From Cladocopium goreaui (taxonomy: Eukaryota > Sar > Dinophyceae > Suessiales > Symbiodiniaceae): a stretch of 64,000 nucleotides of DNA. Each line of letters opens with the position of its first letter. Position 1 is the stretch's first letter. The notes beneath the pieces are model-generated. The model ran no database searches and was not told the origin of the DNA. It saw only the letters and a list, made by a program, of their open reading frames with translations. Of the stretch, positions 13,901 through 25,660 are shown one piece after another. A program made the position numbers and the translations under genes. The stretch is taken from the NCBI GenBank assembly GCA_947184155.2, contig CAMXCT020001100.1, forward strand, positions 1 to 64,000, written 5' to 3'.

Positions 13901-15876
13901 ACAAAACAAGACCGTGGTGGCGGCAATCACCAGAGGGTGCCTTTGGGGACAAGAAAGTTCTTGAAAGCAAGTCCTGAAGAAAAGCCCACCGAATCAAAGC
14001 CAGCTGCCAGATGTTCCGGCTCAGGAAAGATGCACGGCAACACCTCCGAGATCGCATTGATGAGGCACCAAAAGCTGGTCGGAGCAGCATGTGCATGGCA
14101 TGGAAGATGGCAATCAACAGAAAGAAGAGACAAACAGCATTTAAGATTTTGGAAAGAAAATAAATGGAAATTCATGTCAAAGATCTATCCACTGCACCAT
14201 GGAAGCATTGCCATATTTTCTAGCAACCTTTGTTGGGTTTCCTCCAAGCGCGGCTCAGTTGCAAACTTTGAAAGCTGAATCTGCAGCGTCTCTCATCTGA
14301 ATCCGGGTATGCGCAGCGGGGTGTGTTCAACTCCAAGCCGGGAATGGTTGCTGTTTTGATCCGTTTGTTCCAAGCATTCCAAGCCGGTGTTCTTGAGCAA
14401 GTTGCTTACAAGAAGTAAGAAGACACATACTGAAATAAAACGAGATATACTGAGTATATCGAACTGCAATAATTAAAAGCATCTTATAGCTACATAGCAT
14501 CTTGGATATCGTGGCGTTTGACCCTCCAAAATCTGGTGTAGCAGTGTGCACCCAGGCTCGTGGTCTACGAGCTCTTTACAGCTGCGAAGCAAAATGGCAT
14601 CGATGAGTTGGCCGAGACTTGGCAGAAATGGCCTCTTGTAGTGATCATCATTGGTGATGTAATAATACCCATTATGGTGATGCAAGTATACTGATATATA
14701 CTGATTACAATGGTGAAATACTATGTCAGTATATCATCAATTATGATCATTACACTATACAATGGTGAAATCTAATGATTTTCAAGTATGGTGGTGATGA
14801 TGTAATAATGGTGATTAGATGTGATTAGTAGCGATGAATGGGAATGGAAGTAATGATCAATAATGATCAATAAGGGTGAATAAGTGTCATCAATGGTTAT
14901 TAATTAAAAAGTTATTAATGTGAGTTACCCTTTGGCAATTAAATGTGGAGCTGATTACAGGATGGTACCCTTGTTGATGTAGCTGAGGATAATTGTGACC
15001 CATGATAGGCATATCTATTTAGCTATGCCAACCAGTATATATAATGGGATGGGATAGAGTATTCTTCATGGTTTAGATGAAGGTAACTTGCATTTGGGGT
15101 GCCTAAACGTGGCAGCGGCCCAAAGCCAGATTTGTTTGACTTATATATAAGACTTATTCCTTGAAGGGGCCGTTGCTTGTTTGGTGGTGGGGGGGTACCC
15201 CAATTTCGGCAAACACTGGATGTGGGCAGGGATATTCTAGGCGCGAGTGCGCGAGCGGCCGCTTTTCAACAAGGCATGAAGGATTTAGTGAGGGTTTGAT
15301 GTGGTCTTGACCTGTGTTCGCCATAAATCACCCATTGTGTAGAGGTTTTGGGCCTGGAGTCACCGCAAATCAGCCATGAAATGATCCACAAAAATCACCC
15401 TTGAATCAACAAAAAGGAATGAATCGCCCATGAATCACCATGACAACTCAGGAGTTGTTGATCGAAAAGCTGGGCGCCTCCCTCCCCGCGGGCTGGGCTA
15501 CTATGACGCCAGCCACCCAGTGGGGATGGGATCATACCCCATAGTCATCCCAAGAGCTGGTTGCTGATCCCACTGTGGGGGATGGCACAGAATGTTCTGC
15601 TGAGGGCCGACAGCACTTCAGTGCGGAAGGCACGTGAACAACCAATGGTTTGCTGAACTTGAGCTGCATTCACCATAAGTTTCGGAAAGCTGTTGCTATG
15701 CAGCATTTCTGGATGGTCTTTTGTAGGAAACTTATAGGAAAGACGGGGTAAAAATCAGGCCCATCCAATTTTTACATCAGCGGAGCCAAGCTGAATCACT
15801 TGAAATTGCAGGAGTTGGTGACCGATCAGGAGGTTCTTGACCGAATCCAGAGCATGGTGGATCACACCTTCAGAAC
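639..15876 (+). CDS. Exon-rich stretch: one or more multi-exon helix-rich proteins, unknown function
   Basis: At least fifteen short plus-strand segments look like exons: an AG acceptor, coding-like codons rich in Lys, Glu, Gln, Leu and Ala, then a GT, GC or GA donor. Best candidates are 639-763, 1201-1335, 1636-1724, 1897-1996, 2891 onward, 4348-4464, 4660-4731, 5646-5686, 5937-5990, 6415-6465, 6724-6780, 7073-7177, 10170-10229, 11453-11514, 12301-12401, 14556-14637 and 15781-15876. Many encode predicted amphipathic helix or coiled-coil sequence, such as ERKKKEELQQMLQAEERLE and RLRKEWEENSEAA. Some adjacent pairs keep phase, others do not with the borders chosen, so exons are missing or several genes are present. 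I recognise no family motif. A cytoskeletal or scaffold coiled-coil protein would fit, but that is a guess. Confidence 0.4.
1201..1335 (+). CDS. Exon candidate, Ala/Leu-rich segment
   Basis: The segment follows a CCACAG acceptor and ends GAG|GTGGGG. It gives 45 codons without a stop, with a Leu-Gly-Gly-Gly-Ala-Ala stretch, and is clearly more GC-rich than its flanks. Frame and both splice sites agree, but the family is not recognised. It probably belongs to the same unknown gene as the exons at 639-763 and 1636-1996. Confidence 0.45.
1636..1996 (+). CDS. Two phase-compatible exons (1636-1724 and 1897 onward)
   Basis: The first exon starts after CCCCAG, reads VKKWQQAEVRLYQLLMKE and ends in phase 2 at AG|GTGAGA. 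The second starts after CTTCAG with G, which completes an Arg codon and reads on as DCLATKEGLQAVDVDVL. The phase match across the intron supports both. The second exon probably ends before the in-frame TGA at about 2000, but I could not fix its donor. Confidence 0.45.
7073..10229 (+). CDS. Two phase-0 exons flanking a 3-kb repeat-filled intron
   Basis: The exon at 7073-7177 (35 codons, DLKTYSQQMQRLMTADKD onward) lies between a pyrimidine tract with AAG and the donor GTAGCG. The exon at 10170-10229 (20 codons, ALEALKVVTARSASNPFQKK) lies between GGCAG and GTGGGC. Both are phase 0 at both ends, so they can join directly. The intervening 3 kb contains the CTG/CCT and CAC/CAT arrays. The predicted product is helical; the family is unknown. 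Confidence 0.5.
7631..8046. repeat. CTG/CCT trinucleotide array
   Basis: Runs of CTG are punctuated by CCTCCTG blocks over about 400 bp. All six frames stay open, giving poly-Leu, poly-Cys, poly-Ala or poly-Gln, Ser and Arg. These frames are artefacts of the repeat. It lies in the intron or intergenic space between exon candidates at 7177 and 10170. Confidence 0.9.
8743..10088. repeat. CAC/CAT trinucleotide array with higher-order units
   Basis: About 1.35 kb of CAT, CAC and ATC triplets. Within it a longer block recurs: ATGACCACGACCACCAC followed by runs of CAC, then CATCAT, then CACCGTCAC. This indicates amplification of a composite unit as well as slippage. The His, Thr, Met and Val-rich open frames on both strands are artefacts. 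Confidence 0.9.
12479..12538. repeat. ATT/TAT microsatellite followed by (TG)n
   Basis: Simple repeat immediately downstream of the exon candidate at 12301-12401. Confidence 0.8.
12539..14550. other. Intron or intergenic sequence with weak exon hints only
   Basis: There is a CAC/CAT microsatellite at about 13045-13093. A coding-like block at about 13880-14160 is rich in Lys, Arg and Glu, but two frames compete and I could not choose one. Confidence 0.35.
14556..14637 (+). CDS. Exon candidate (LVVYELFTAAKQNGIDEL...)
   Basis: It starts after CCCAG and ends CTT|GTAGTG, 27 codons plus one base, with convincing amino-acid composition. A second helix-rich exon candidate follows at 15781-15876 (KLNHLKLQELVTDQEVLD). 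No family is recognised. Confidence 0.4.
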
Positions 15877-16683
15877 CTGGGGAAGTGCCTTGGTTTGCCT
15901 TGGTACCTGGTACGATTGTGGGACAAAATGGACAAAAATTTGACTGGAACTTAACCAACAAACATGAGAACTTAACCAGGCAACATGGGTGTTTTATATC
16001 GGCATATCAATTAACAACCCATTCTGGCTGGCGGCGACAATGAGAATGGCAAATACCATCAAATATAATCCATATTTCTCAATTTCTCAGGGGGGTGAAG
16101 CCACCAAATAGATCCAAACAGTACTGCACTTTCACAACGACCTCGCTGTCGTGGTGTAGATTAGGGAGATCATCACGTTTGCACGTTTGCTTCGTTCATG
16201 GTTCCCCGGTGTAAGCGAGTGCATCCTGCATATCTTTAGTGAATTTAGACAGAATAGCATAGATATAGATGCAAAAAACAACGTGAACAATGAATCAAGA
16301 GAAGTGAGATGTGAGCTTCATGGAATGCAAGCCGCCGTCAGAGCATTACACCTGCCAGGTGTTTCAGTGACCAGAGATCGCAGAGGTAGATCGATGGCAT
16401 CCAATCTGAAGGCCGTTTTGCTACGGGTCCATGGGAACACTGGTTGGTTGAGACATATGGGTCCACTTGCGTTGATGGGACCAGGGCGTTCTTGTTATAT
16501 CTTTTATCTACCAGCAGGTTGAGTGAAGAGTATCACACCTCATGATTGAACTCTGATTCGTTAATGAGTGGGACATTTGCAAGCTGTCTAGGAAACGGCA
16601 GGAGGAGCAAATGTGGGTCCGAACATGCGGATGTTTCATTCAAAATTGTTCCGGTGACTGGGGGATGGTTTAGTGCTTTAGGA

Positions 16684-16724
16684 AATTGTTTTACCCCCTC
16701 TTTCCCCTCGTAGCCTCAGCCTCC
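16684..16724 (+). promoter_or_regulatory. Possible spliced-leader trans-splice acceptor before the GNAT gene
   Basis: A pyrimidine-rich run (about 16688-16709) ends in TAG, and the ATG at 16725 follows 11-13 bases later. Dinoflagellate mRNAs receive a 22-nt spliced leader at such sites. An ordinary intron acceptor would look the same, so this is an inference from position only. Confidence 0.35.
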
Positions 16725-19700
16725 ATGTCCTTTGCTGCTTCGCCATGGCACGACGCGCCCTTGGAGCTGTCGGTGCTGCCGGCGTCGCGGCTCTCGGAGG
16801 CGGCCAAGTTGATGGCGGACGCCTTTGTGGATCGACCCAACGTTTGGAGAGCGCATTGGTTTGAAGAAGTGCCTTAAATATGATAGAATTGATAATGGCT
16901 ATTCATGGCTATTGTACAAAGGAAGTTAATAATATAATATTATATAACATGTAGTATAATATATTATAATATAATGTAATGTAATATAATGTAATATAAT
17001 ATACTATATAATATAACATAACATAACATAACATAAGATAATATACTATAATTTAATATAATATAATTTAATATAATTTAATTTAATATAATTTAATAAA
17101 ATTTAATATAATATAATATATGAATATACATTATATATATATGATATGTGTATATATGGATACATATATGCACGAATATCAATATATAGGGAATGTTGGA
17201 ATGGAATGAAATAGACACGGAGAGACATATACAGTCTGTTTCGCCCTCAGCTTTCGCTCAACTCGTGCAGATGCCGATGGAGACACACATAATATGTCGT
17301 GTTTGTGTATTGTGTAGTTAGAGACATATGTACCAGTGGTACCGCACAAGGCGGTGGCGGAAGATTCAAAAATAGGAAACCTATAGGAGAGGTTGGTTGT
17401 TGTGACTCACGGATGGCAGAGCGAATCCATTGATGAACCGAAAGGTGGTTGGAGTTGTGTTTTCTGGAGTGGTTGCAATGGTTGCAGTGGTCACCTCACC
17501 ACAACTGTTGGATGTAGTGTGGTGTAGTGCAGTTGTAGTGTAGTGGAGTTGTAGTTGTAAGTTGTAGTCGTAGTTGCAGTTGTGGTAGTAGTGGTGGTGG
17601 TGGCGGTAGTAGTAGCAGTGGTAGTAGTAGTAGTAGTAGTTGCTGTTGTAGTAGTTGTAGTGTAGTGTAAATTGATGGAATTGGATGGAGTTAGATGTAA
17701 TTAGCGCAGTGTAGTCTAAGTAGTGTAATTAGTGTCTGTAATGTAGCGTGGTATATCTGTACCTGTGGTTGTAGTAGTAGAGTGTAGTGGTACTTGTAGT
17801 TGTAGTTGCAGTTGTAGCTGTGTCATCTATCTATCTGTCTACCTTCAAGCTTGAAAACGCAGCGATTTTGCGACACTTCCTCAGTTTTTGAACTTGACAA
17901 CATCCAAAACGAAGCAGTTCTGCGAGACTTCCTCAATTTTGGTACTTGACACCATCCAAAAAGAAGCAATTCTGCAAGACATCTTCAATTTTCGAAGTTG
18001 GCAACATCAAAAACGAAACAATTCTGCGAGACTTCTTTCAAATATGGAAAGTTGAGTGCAGAGCTGACGGCCTCGTACCAATGTGTTTTGCGATTTTTTC
18101 CACTCCACCTGTCTAAAGTATTGCGCCTGCCACGAAAAAGTGATGCCAGGTCATGCGAAGTGCTGCACCTGTCACGCAAAATCATCTTAGCAAACCTACA
18201 GATCTGATGCTCCAAAATGCAACCCCTCCCAGGAAATCAGCGCCCTGACCTTCTAACAGCTCTGATGAACATGTCTCTTGCACTGCGCCTGCCACGGAAA
18301 ATGCATCTTTGCAGATCCTCTTCAAATATCCCACGCCTGCGATCGGTTTTGGAAATGCTACAAAACCCTCACGTTTTGCTCACTTTTGGCAAGGTACAGA
18401 ATCCCTTGCGCCTGCCACGCAAAACCACATCTGAACCTTCAAAAGTGGTCCGAGCATGTGGTGTTTTTAACATTTTGACTTTGAAATGTGCTTCGCGCCA
18501 CAACGGCGTGCGCTTTTTCGACATCTCAACTTCCAAAAGTGGTCCAGACCTGAGGTGCTTTGTACATGTTGACTTTGAAATGTGCTTCGCGCCACAACAG
18601 TGTGCACTTTTTCGACATCTCAACTTCCAAAAGTGGTCCGGAGCTGGTGTGTTTTGTGCATTTTGACTTCGAAATGTGCTTCGCGCCACAACGGCGTGCA
18701 ATAGGACATCTCAACTTCCAAAAGTGGTCCGAACATGTGGTGCTTTGCACATTTTGACTTGGAAACGTGCTTCGCGCCATAACGGCGTGCAATTTTTCAT
18801 CTCTCATCCGACCACATCGCTCCACACCCGCCGCTTTAGCAAGCCTACTTTTCGACCCTCCGGAGCCACAAATCATGGGAAAAACACAGTGTTTCGCGAC
18901 TTTCCTACCTTTTCGTACACCTGGATTTTCTTTCTTCGGAGGCTTTCTCTTTTTGATATTCTTTCTTCTTCTCTTCTCTTCTCTGACTCTTCCGTCCATA
19001 TTGTCGGAAGTTTTTATTTCTAAACTTTCTTCGATAAATACACATGTTAACCCATGTGCATGCTTGTTTGCAGAGGATTTGATACATTTTTGAAGTACCT
19101 CCGGCAGATTATATATCCTTGGAAATCATCCAGATTCCACGGTTTTTCCCCGGAGATGCTGCAAAGCATAGACTCAATCGCAGTGGTGGCCCTTCAGGGC
19201 GGAAGCCTCCAGTGGCTTCTAGTTGAAATCCCAGGCAATCAGTGGCTCGGCGAACCCTGCAAGCTTTCGACATGAACTGCTTTTGCAGCTGTTTGAACGT
19301 CCCTCGGCTTGGCGAGATGTGGCATCCTGTAACTTGACCCAGACCCTGTCCCATACCTGAAAGTAACTCACAACTTTTGCCAAACATTCTGTGCACTTGG
19401 TAGTCACTGGATGTCACGTTTCGGTCCTTGGTATTAGCTGACGACGCCCACCAAACCTAGGCTCAAGGGGTCTTACATCATTACTGAGCTTGTCTTTGGT
19501 TGTCCTTTCTGATTTCTTTGCAGCATTTTCTTCAGCGCAGGAAACCTTTGGCTGCAGAAGGATTCTGGATGTAGCCGTGTGATACTGCAAGATGGCAAGA
19601 TTCTGTGCTGCTTCATGTTCGTGCCTCCGGGCACACCTGACATCAGCTTCTTGCCTCTTTGTCTTAGTCATTGCCATCATGTGGGCCACTTGGTCATCGC

Positions 19701-22700
19701 TGACCTTCCATGATTTTGATGGAGCCCCCCTTTTCATTGTCAAAACATGTAGAAACTCAATCTTGTTGTGTGACGCTGTGGGCCGCGTGGACCACATTGA
19801 TTACTCTCTAGATAGACTCTAGCAATTCAAGTGCTGAATTTGGAGACCCTCCTGCTCACTGCTTGCATCGATATAGTTAGGCTTTCTCCGAAAATATAAT
19901 CACCCTCAGATCCCCTGGTTAATCATAATTGCCCGCACTATCCCGCACTAAAAAAGGCATTTTGGGGGCGATCAGACACGCCTACCTGTGTGTGTGTGTG
20001 TGAAGTGCAGGCTTCTGGCAGATGTTGCAGGCTGGCATTCTGAAGCTGCTATTGATCTTTGGCCCATCAGCTTTTCGCAGACTGCTGCGCCTCTGATTCA
20101 ACAGGTTTTGCAAGTCTTCAGAGAAGTTCATGCCCAACAGAGAGAGCCCAAGAAAATGAGGTTGGTTTGCTTCAAGGGATGTAGAGTGAAAATGGGTTTG
20201 ACTACATACTAGGTCTTAGAAGATGGTGTTTTCTCCGCTTTCTCCTTTGGTTTCCAGTTCCTGTCCCTCGCTCAGGCAAGCAAAGGCTGTTGAGGAGGGA
20301 GAAATTAACGTAGAGGGAGCCTACAGACTGGAGCGTGCCGTGGTTGAACTCGCTGCTGGCAGCTGAAAATGTAACGGGGTGTGGTTTTGGTCTTGGTTGT
20401 AGTTGTAGTTCTGGTTCTGGTTTTTCTTGTTATTGTTCTTTTCTTCTTCTTCTTCTTCTTGTTGCTGTCGTTGTTGTTGTCATCGTCGTAGTCGTTGTTT
20501 CAGAGACTGCTTCATATTTGTTTGTCCAATTAATGATGGACTTAGCCACAAATTCTAGCAAGTGTATGGCCATGACAATCCTGTGCGATTGGGGTACCGG
20601 GTACCCTATGTTTCAACAACCCATGTCGGATTCAGTTGTGATGGGGAAGCTCGATCCTTAGAGCTCAGGATCGAGGCTAACTTTTGCTGTAAGTGCATTC
20701 TAGCATTTGTTGCACATGGATAAAGATAGCTTTAGAATTACGTAGGTATAGATATTATTATGCATATATATACATGTGTGTGTGATGTATGTATGTAATG
20801 TAATGCAATGCAATGTAATGTAATGTATTGTATTGGAATGTATGTACGTATGTATGTATGTGTGTGTATGTATGTACTGTCATGTCATGTCATGTAATGT
20901 AATGTAATGTAATGTATTGTGATGTAATGTAATGTAATGTAATGTAATGCAATGTATGTATGTATACATGCCATGTAACGTAATGTAATGTAAGGTAACG
21001 TAACGTAAGGTAATGTAATGTAATGTGATGTAATAAAATGTAATGTAATGTAAGTATGTATGTATGTATGTAAGTATACAATGTATGTATGTATGTATGT
21101 ATGTATACAATGTATGTATGTATACAATGTATGTATGCATGCATGCATGTATGTATGTATGTATGTATGTACTGTATGTAATGTATGTAATGTATGTAAT
21201 GTATGTAATGTATGTATGTAATGTATGTATGTAATGTATGTATGTAATGTATGTAATGTATGTAATGTATGTAATGTATGTAATGTATGTAATGTATGTA
21301 ACGTAATGTAATGTAATGTTATGTAATGTAATGTAATGTAATGTATGTAATGTATGTAATGTATGTAATGTATGTAATGTATGTAATGTATGTATGGTGT
21401 GTATGGTATGTATGGTATGTATGTATGTCTGTATGTCTGTATGTTTGTATGTATGTTTGTATGTATGTATGTATGTGTGTATGTATGTATGTCTGTCTGT
21501 CTGTACGTAGCGTATGTACTGTATGTATGTATGTATGTACGTATGTATGTTTGTATGTATGTACGTATGTATGTATGTATGGATGTATGTATGTGTGTAT
21601 GTGTATGTGTGTATGTATGCTTGTAATTTCATGTAATGTAATGAAATTCAATGTAATGTAACGTAATGTAATGTAATTCAATGTAATGTAACGTAATGTA
21701 ATGTAATGTAAGGTAAGTGTGTATGTATGTATGTCATTTTTGTAATGTAAGTATGTCATGTTATGTCATGTCATGTCATGCCATGTAATTCAAGGTAATG
21801 TACTGAATGTATGTATGTTTGTTTGTTTATCCGTTTGTGTGTTTGTATGTAATAAATGTATGTATGTATGTCTGTCTGTATGTAATGTAATGCAACGCAA
21901 TGTCATGCAATGTAATGTAACGTAACGTAACGTAATTTAATTTATGTAATGGTATGTAATGTATGTATGTAATGTCATGTCATGTAATGTAACGTCATGT
22001 AATGTTTTGTATTGTAATGTGTATAATGTAATGTAGTGTATGTATGTAATTATGTATGAATGTTCGTATGTATGTATTTAATGGATGTATGTATGTATGT
22101 TTGTAATGTATGTAATGTATGTCATGTATGTAATGTAATGCAATGTAATGTAGTGTAATGTCATGTAATCTAATGTATGTATGTCATGTAACGTAATGTA
22201 ATGAAATGTTTTTTTAATGTATGTATGTATGTTTGTTTGTTTGTTTGCTTGTTTGCTTGTTTGCCCGTTTGAGTGTTTGTATGTATGTGTGTATGTAATG
22301 TATTTTATGCAACGTATGTAATGTATGTGATGTTATGTAAAGTATTTCCAATGTAACGTAACGTAACGTAACGTAATGTAATGTATGCAATTAATGCCTG
22401 CATGCAAGTAAAGTATGTATCTATGCATGCATGCATGATTGTGTGTAGGTATGTATGTGTGTCTGTATGTTTGTTTGTATGTATGTATGTATGTATGTAT
22501 GTAATGCATGTAATGTTTGTAATGTATGTAATGTATGTAATGTATGTAATGTATGCAATGTATGTAATGTATGTATGTATGTAAATGAATGAATGTAATG
22601 TATGTAATGTAATGTAATGTAATGTAGTGCAATGTAATGTATCGTAAATTAATGTATGTAATGAATGTAATGTCATGTAATGCAATGTAATGCATGTACT

Positions 22701-25660
22701 TCATGTAATGTATGTAATGTATGCAATGTATCTATGTATGTGATGTATGTAATGTAATGTAATGTATGTAATGTATGTAATGTATGTAATGTATGTAATG
22801 TATGTAATGTATGTAGTGTATGCAATGTATCATGTCATGTCAGGCGGGGTCATGTAATGTAATGTAATGTGATGTAATGTAATGTAGTGTATGTTTGTTT
22901 GTTTGTTTGTTTGAACCGTCTTGGTGTCTGTATGTATGTAATGTATGTAATGTATGTAATGTATGTAATGTATGTAATGTATGTAATGTATGTAATGCAT
23001 GTAATGTATGTAATGTATGTAATGTATGTAATGCATGCAATGTATGTAATGTATGTAATGTATGTAATGCATGTAATGTATGTAATGTATGTAATGTATG
23101 TGATGTATGTCGTGTATGTAATGTATGTAATGTATGTCATGTATATAATGTATATAATGTATGTAATGTATGTAATGCAATGTGATGTATGTAAGTATGT
23201 AATGTATGTAATGTATGTAATGTATGTAATGTATGTAATGTATGTAATGTAATGTGTGTAATGCAATGTAATGCAACGCAACGCAATGTAATGTAATGTA
23301 ATGTAGTGTATGTATGGTATGCAGTTAATGCGGTGTAATTAATTATTTTATGTATGTATGTATGTTTGTATGTATGTATGTATGTATGCATGCAACGTAT
23401 GTAATGTATGTACGTATGTAATGTAATGTAATGAAATGTATTGCAATGCAATGCAATGCAATGCAATGTAATGTAATGTAATGTAATGTAATGTATGTAA
23501 TGTATGTAATGCATTCAATGTGTGTATGTATGTATGTATGTATGTATGTATGTATGTATGTATGTATGAATGATGAATGAATGTATGTATGTATGTGTAT
23601 GTGTATGAATAATGAATAGAATGAATGAATGAAATGAATGAATGAATGAATGAATGAATGAATGAATGAATGAAATGAATGAATGAATGAATGAATGAAA
23701 TGAATGAATGAATGAATGAACGAATGAACGAATGAATGAATGAATGAAATGAATGAATGAATGAATGAATGAAATGAATGAATGAAATGAATGAATGAAA
23801 TGAATGAATGAAATGAATGAATGGAATGAATAAATGAATGAATGAATGAATGGAATGAATAAATGAATGAATGAATGAATGAATGAAATGAATGAATGAA
23901 TGAATGTAAATGTATGTACGTATGTATGTATGTATGTATGCTTGTAATGTATGTAATGTGTGTGGTGTATGTATGTAATGTAGGAACGGAACGGAACGTC
24001 ATGTAATGAAATGTGTTGTATGTTTTTGTTTTGTATGTAATGTATGTTACGCATGTAAAGTATGTAATGTATGTAATGCATGTAATGTATGTAATGTAAT
24101 GTATTGTATTGTATTGTATTGTGTTGTAACGTAATGTAATGTAATGTAATGTAGTGTAGTGTAGTGTAGTGTAGTGTATGCATGTATGTATGTATGTATG
24201 TACGTGTGTGTGTGTGTATGTATGTCTGTCTGTTTGTCTGTCTGTACGTAGCGTATGTACTGTATGACTGTATGTATGTATGTATGTACGTACGTACGTA
24301 CGTACGTATGTATGTATGTAATGTATGTATGTATTTTTCGGTATGTTTGTCATGTTTTGTTTTGTTCTGTTTGTTTAGTTTTGTATGTATGCCTATAATG
24401 TAATGTAATGTAATGGATTGGAATGTAGTGTAACGTAATGTCATGTGATTTAATGCATGTAATGTATAGTAATGTAATGTAATGTTATGTTGTGTAATGT
24501 AATGCAATGTAATGTAATGTAATATCATGAATTTGCAATGTAACGTAACGTAACGTAACGTAATGTAATGTCACGTAATGTAATGTAATGTAATGTAATG
24601 TAATGTAATGTAATGTAATGTATGTATGTATGTATGTGCTTCACTGTTTATATATTTGTATTTTCATATGAATACAGTCCGTTGTTTTCTTATTTGATGT
24701 TATTTGATGAATCTTCAACATCTATCCGTCCAACCATCCATCCATCTAAGAGTGTTTTACGGACCACACCCGAGCTCATCCGGGTGGGGTAGTGGCCCGC
24801 CTGTCCGCCTAGTGTTGCACCCAGGTATTGAACCCAAGTCTGACGCATGAGGGATGCGTCTTATCCACTAGGCCATACCAGCCATCTGTTTCATGTAAGT
24901 GCCAAAGCAAGTGCTGGCTGGTTCCGCATTTACTTTTGAAATTCCTGTCGAGGTATGGTGGTGGAGCCTTCTGTGCAGGGGAAGGGAATCGGTACTCGTG
25001 CATTGCAACTTGCACTGGCTGAGTCAGATGCCGCTGGACACCCAGTGCTGCTCAAGACCAATGAGGAACGGTCTCTTGTCATTTGTCATAATTTTTTGTA
25101 AGAACTGCTTTCCTCTGGTGTTTTAGCGGTGGATGGGTCGTGGCACAGTTTATAGGCATCAATAGTTGGGTTAATTTAGCCATATTAAGCCACCTGGCAT
25201 ATTCTTCGAATGGGCTAGGAAAATTTGGCTGGTGGTTTCAAAGGTTTGCTAATTGTCCATTCCTACTTGGAACGATGATGCCTAGTTGGCCCTAGATTTT
25301 TCACGAGGGTTGGGCACCCCACCCAGCAGCAACTGGCCATTTGTCGCCGAGGAATGTGACCTTCTACCAGAGGCTTGGTTTCGAGGTCATAGGCGAAGCA
25401 AAGCGAGAACTTGGAGGCACATACTGTGCATTGCAAACATGCAGCATGCAGATAGCTGATGATAGCGTACATTATGGAGCGTGTGTTTTGTGATGTGTAG
25501 GGCCCACCGTCATCCCTTCTTTATCTTTCATTCAGCTTTGTCATGCTTTGTCTTACCAGTAGGATGGAAATATTTCGGGATGCTTTCTTTTCGCAGCCGG
25601 GTAGGCGACCCCTACTTGGTTTGGGTCATGGTGCGGCATCCAAAGTCTCCCCCTGGCTGA
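16725..25660 (+). CDS. GNAT-family N-acetyltransferase, multi-exon
   Basis: A predicted acetyl-CoA-dependent N-acetyltransferase; substrate unknown. Exons recovered: 16725-16841 (MSFAASPW..., with EAAKLMADAF typical of the first GNAT helix), 19524-19645 (NLWL, then ILCCFMFVPPG, beta strands 2-3), 20011-20160, 24953-25070 (motif A, VVEPSVQGKGIGTRAL, the Q-G-x-G-x-G acetyl-CoA loop), 25352 to about 25410 (motif B, NVTFYQRLGFEVIGEA) and 25597-25660 (WVMVRHPKSPPG, stop TGA). The joins at 19645/20011 (GC-AG) and 25070/25352 (GT-AG) keep frame. Small exons are probably missing after 16841 and before 24953. The reading frame shifts inside 20011-20160, near 20080-20095, which could be an indel, an assembly error or a misread exon. 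The intron at 20161-24952 contains the TATG/TAATG array. Codon use resembles the other host genes. Confidence 0.75.
16920..17160. repeat. TAATATA/ATAACA AT-rich low-complexity tract
   Basis: A nearly pure A/T tract of pentamer and hexamer-like units inside a GNAT intron. Confidence 0.85.
17505..17835. repeat. GTA/GTT-rich trinucleotide tract
   Basis: Imperfect GTAGTT, GTAGTG and GTA repeats, plus TCTATC near 17827, in a GNAT intron. No coding content. Confidence 0.8.
17850..18040. repeat. About 60-bp tandem repeat, three copies
   Basis: Three imperfect copies of a unit containing TCTGCGAGACTTCCTCAATTT and AACATC(C)AAAA. It continues into the block rich in GCGCCTGCCACG at 18120-18420. Confidence 0.7.
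18120..18800. repeat. CCTGCCACG-family repeat and four or more copies of an ~85-bp tandem unit
   Basis: The motif GCGCCTGCCACG (or close variants) recurs at about 18126, 18167, 18288 and 18409. From about 18470 to 18800 a unit of roughly 80-95 bp repeats, containing GAAATGTGCTTCGCGCCACA and CAACTTCCAAAAGTGGTCC. Short exon-like open frames here are repeat artefacts. The same family occurs in inverted orientation at about 56.6-57.2 kb. Confidence 0.7.
20785..24640. repeat. TATG / TAATG / GAATG satellite array
   Basis: A nearly unbroken array of tetramers (ATGT) and pentamers (TAATG), often alternating as the nonamer TATGTAATG (for example 22740-23260), with a GAATG/AATG block at 23560-23900. 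The long frames rich in Tyr, Ile, His and Thr or in Met, Tyr, Val and Cys are artefacts. It lies within a GNAT intron. Confidence 0.95.
24812..24885 (-). ncRNA. tRNA-like Pol III element (tRNA pseudogene or SINE head)
   Basis: On the minus strand, TGGCCTAGTGG (24865-24875) matches the A-box consensus and GGTTCAATACC (24824-24834) matches the B-box, with tRNA-like spacing of about 41 bases. Between them lies a hairpin with a 7-bp stem (GACGCAT / ATGCGTC, 24842-24860) in the anticodon-arm position. No complementary acceptor stem is visible, so this is not a functional tRNA. A tRNA-derived SINE is the simplest explanation; its tail could not be delimited. Confidence 0.55.

Noticed and set aside
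18217..19023. Overlapping 110-157-codon frames on both strands
   Set aside because: They follow the ~85-bp tandem repeat and change with each unit; no recognisable domain.
20880..24528. Long open frames (up to ~337 codons) rich in Tyr, Ile, His, Thr on the minus strand
   Set aside because: They are translations of the TATG/TAATG array; all frames lack stops for compositional reasons.
24812..24885. Functional tRNA gene
   Set aside because: A and B boxes are present, but the acceptor arms do not pair and the anticodon loop is irregular.
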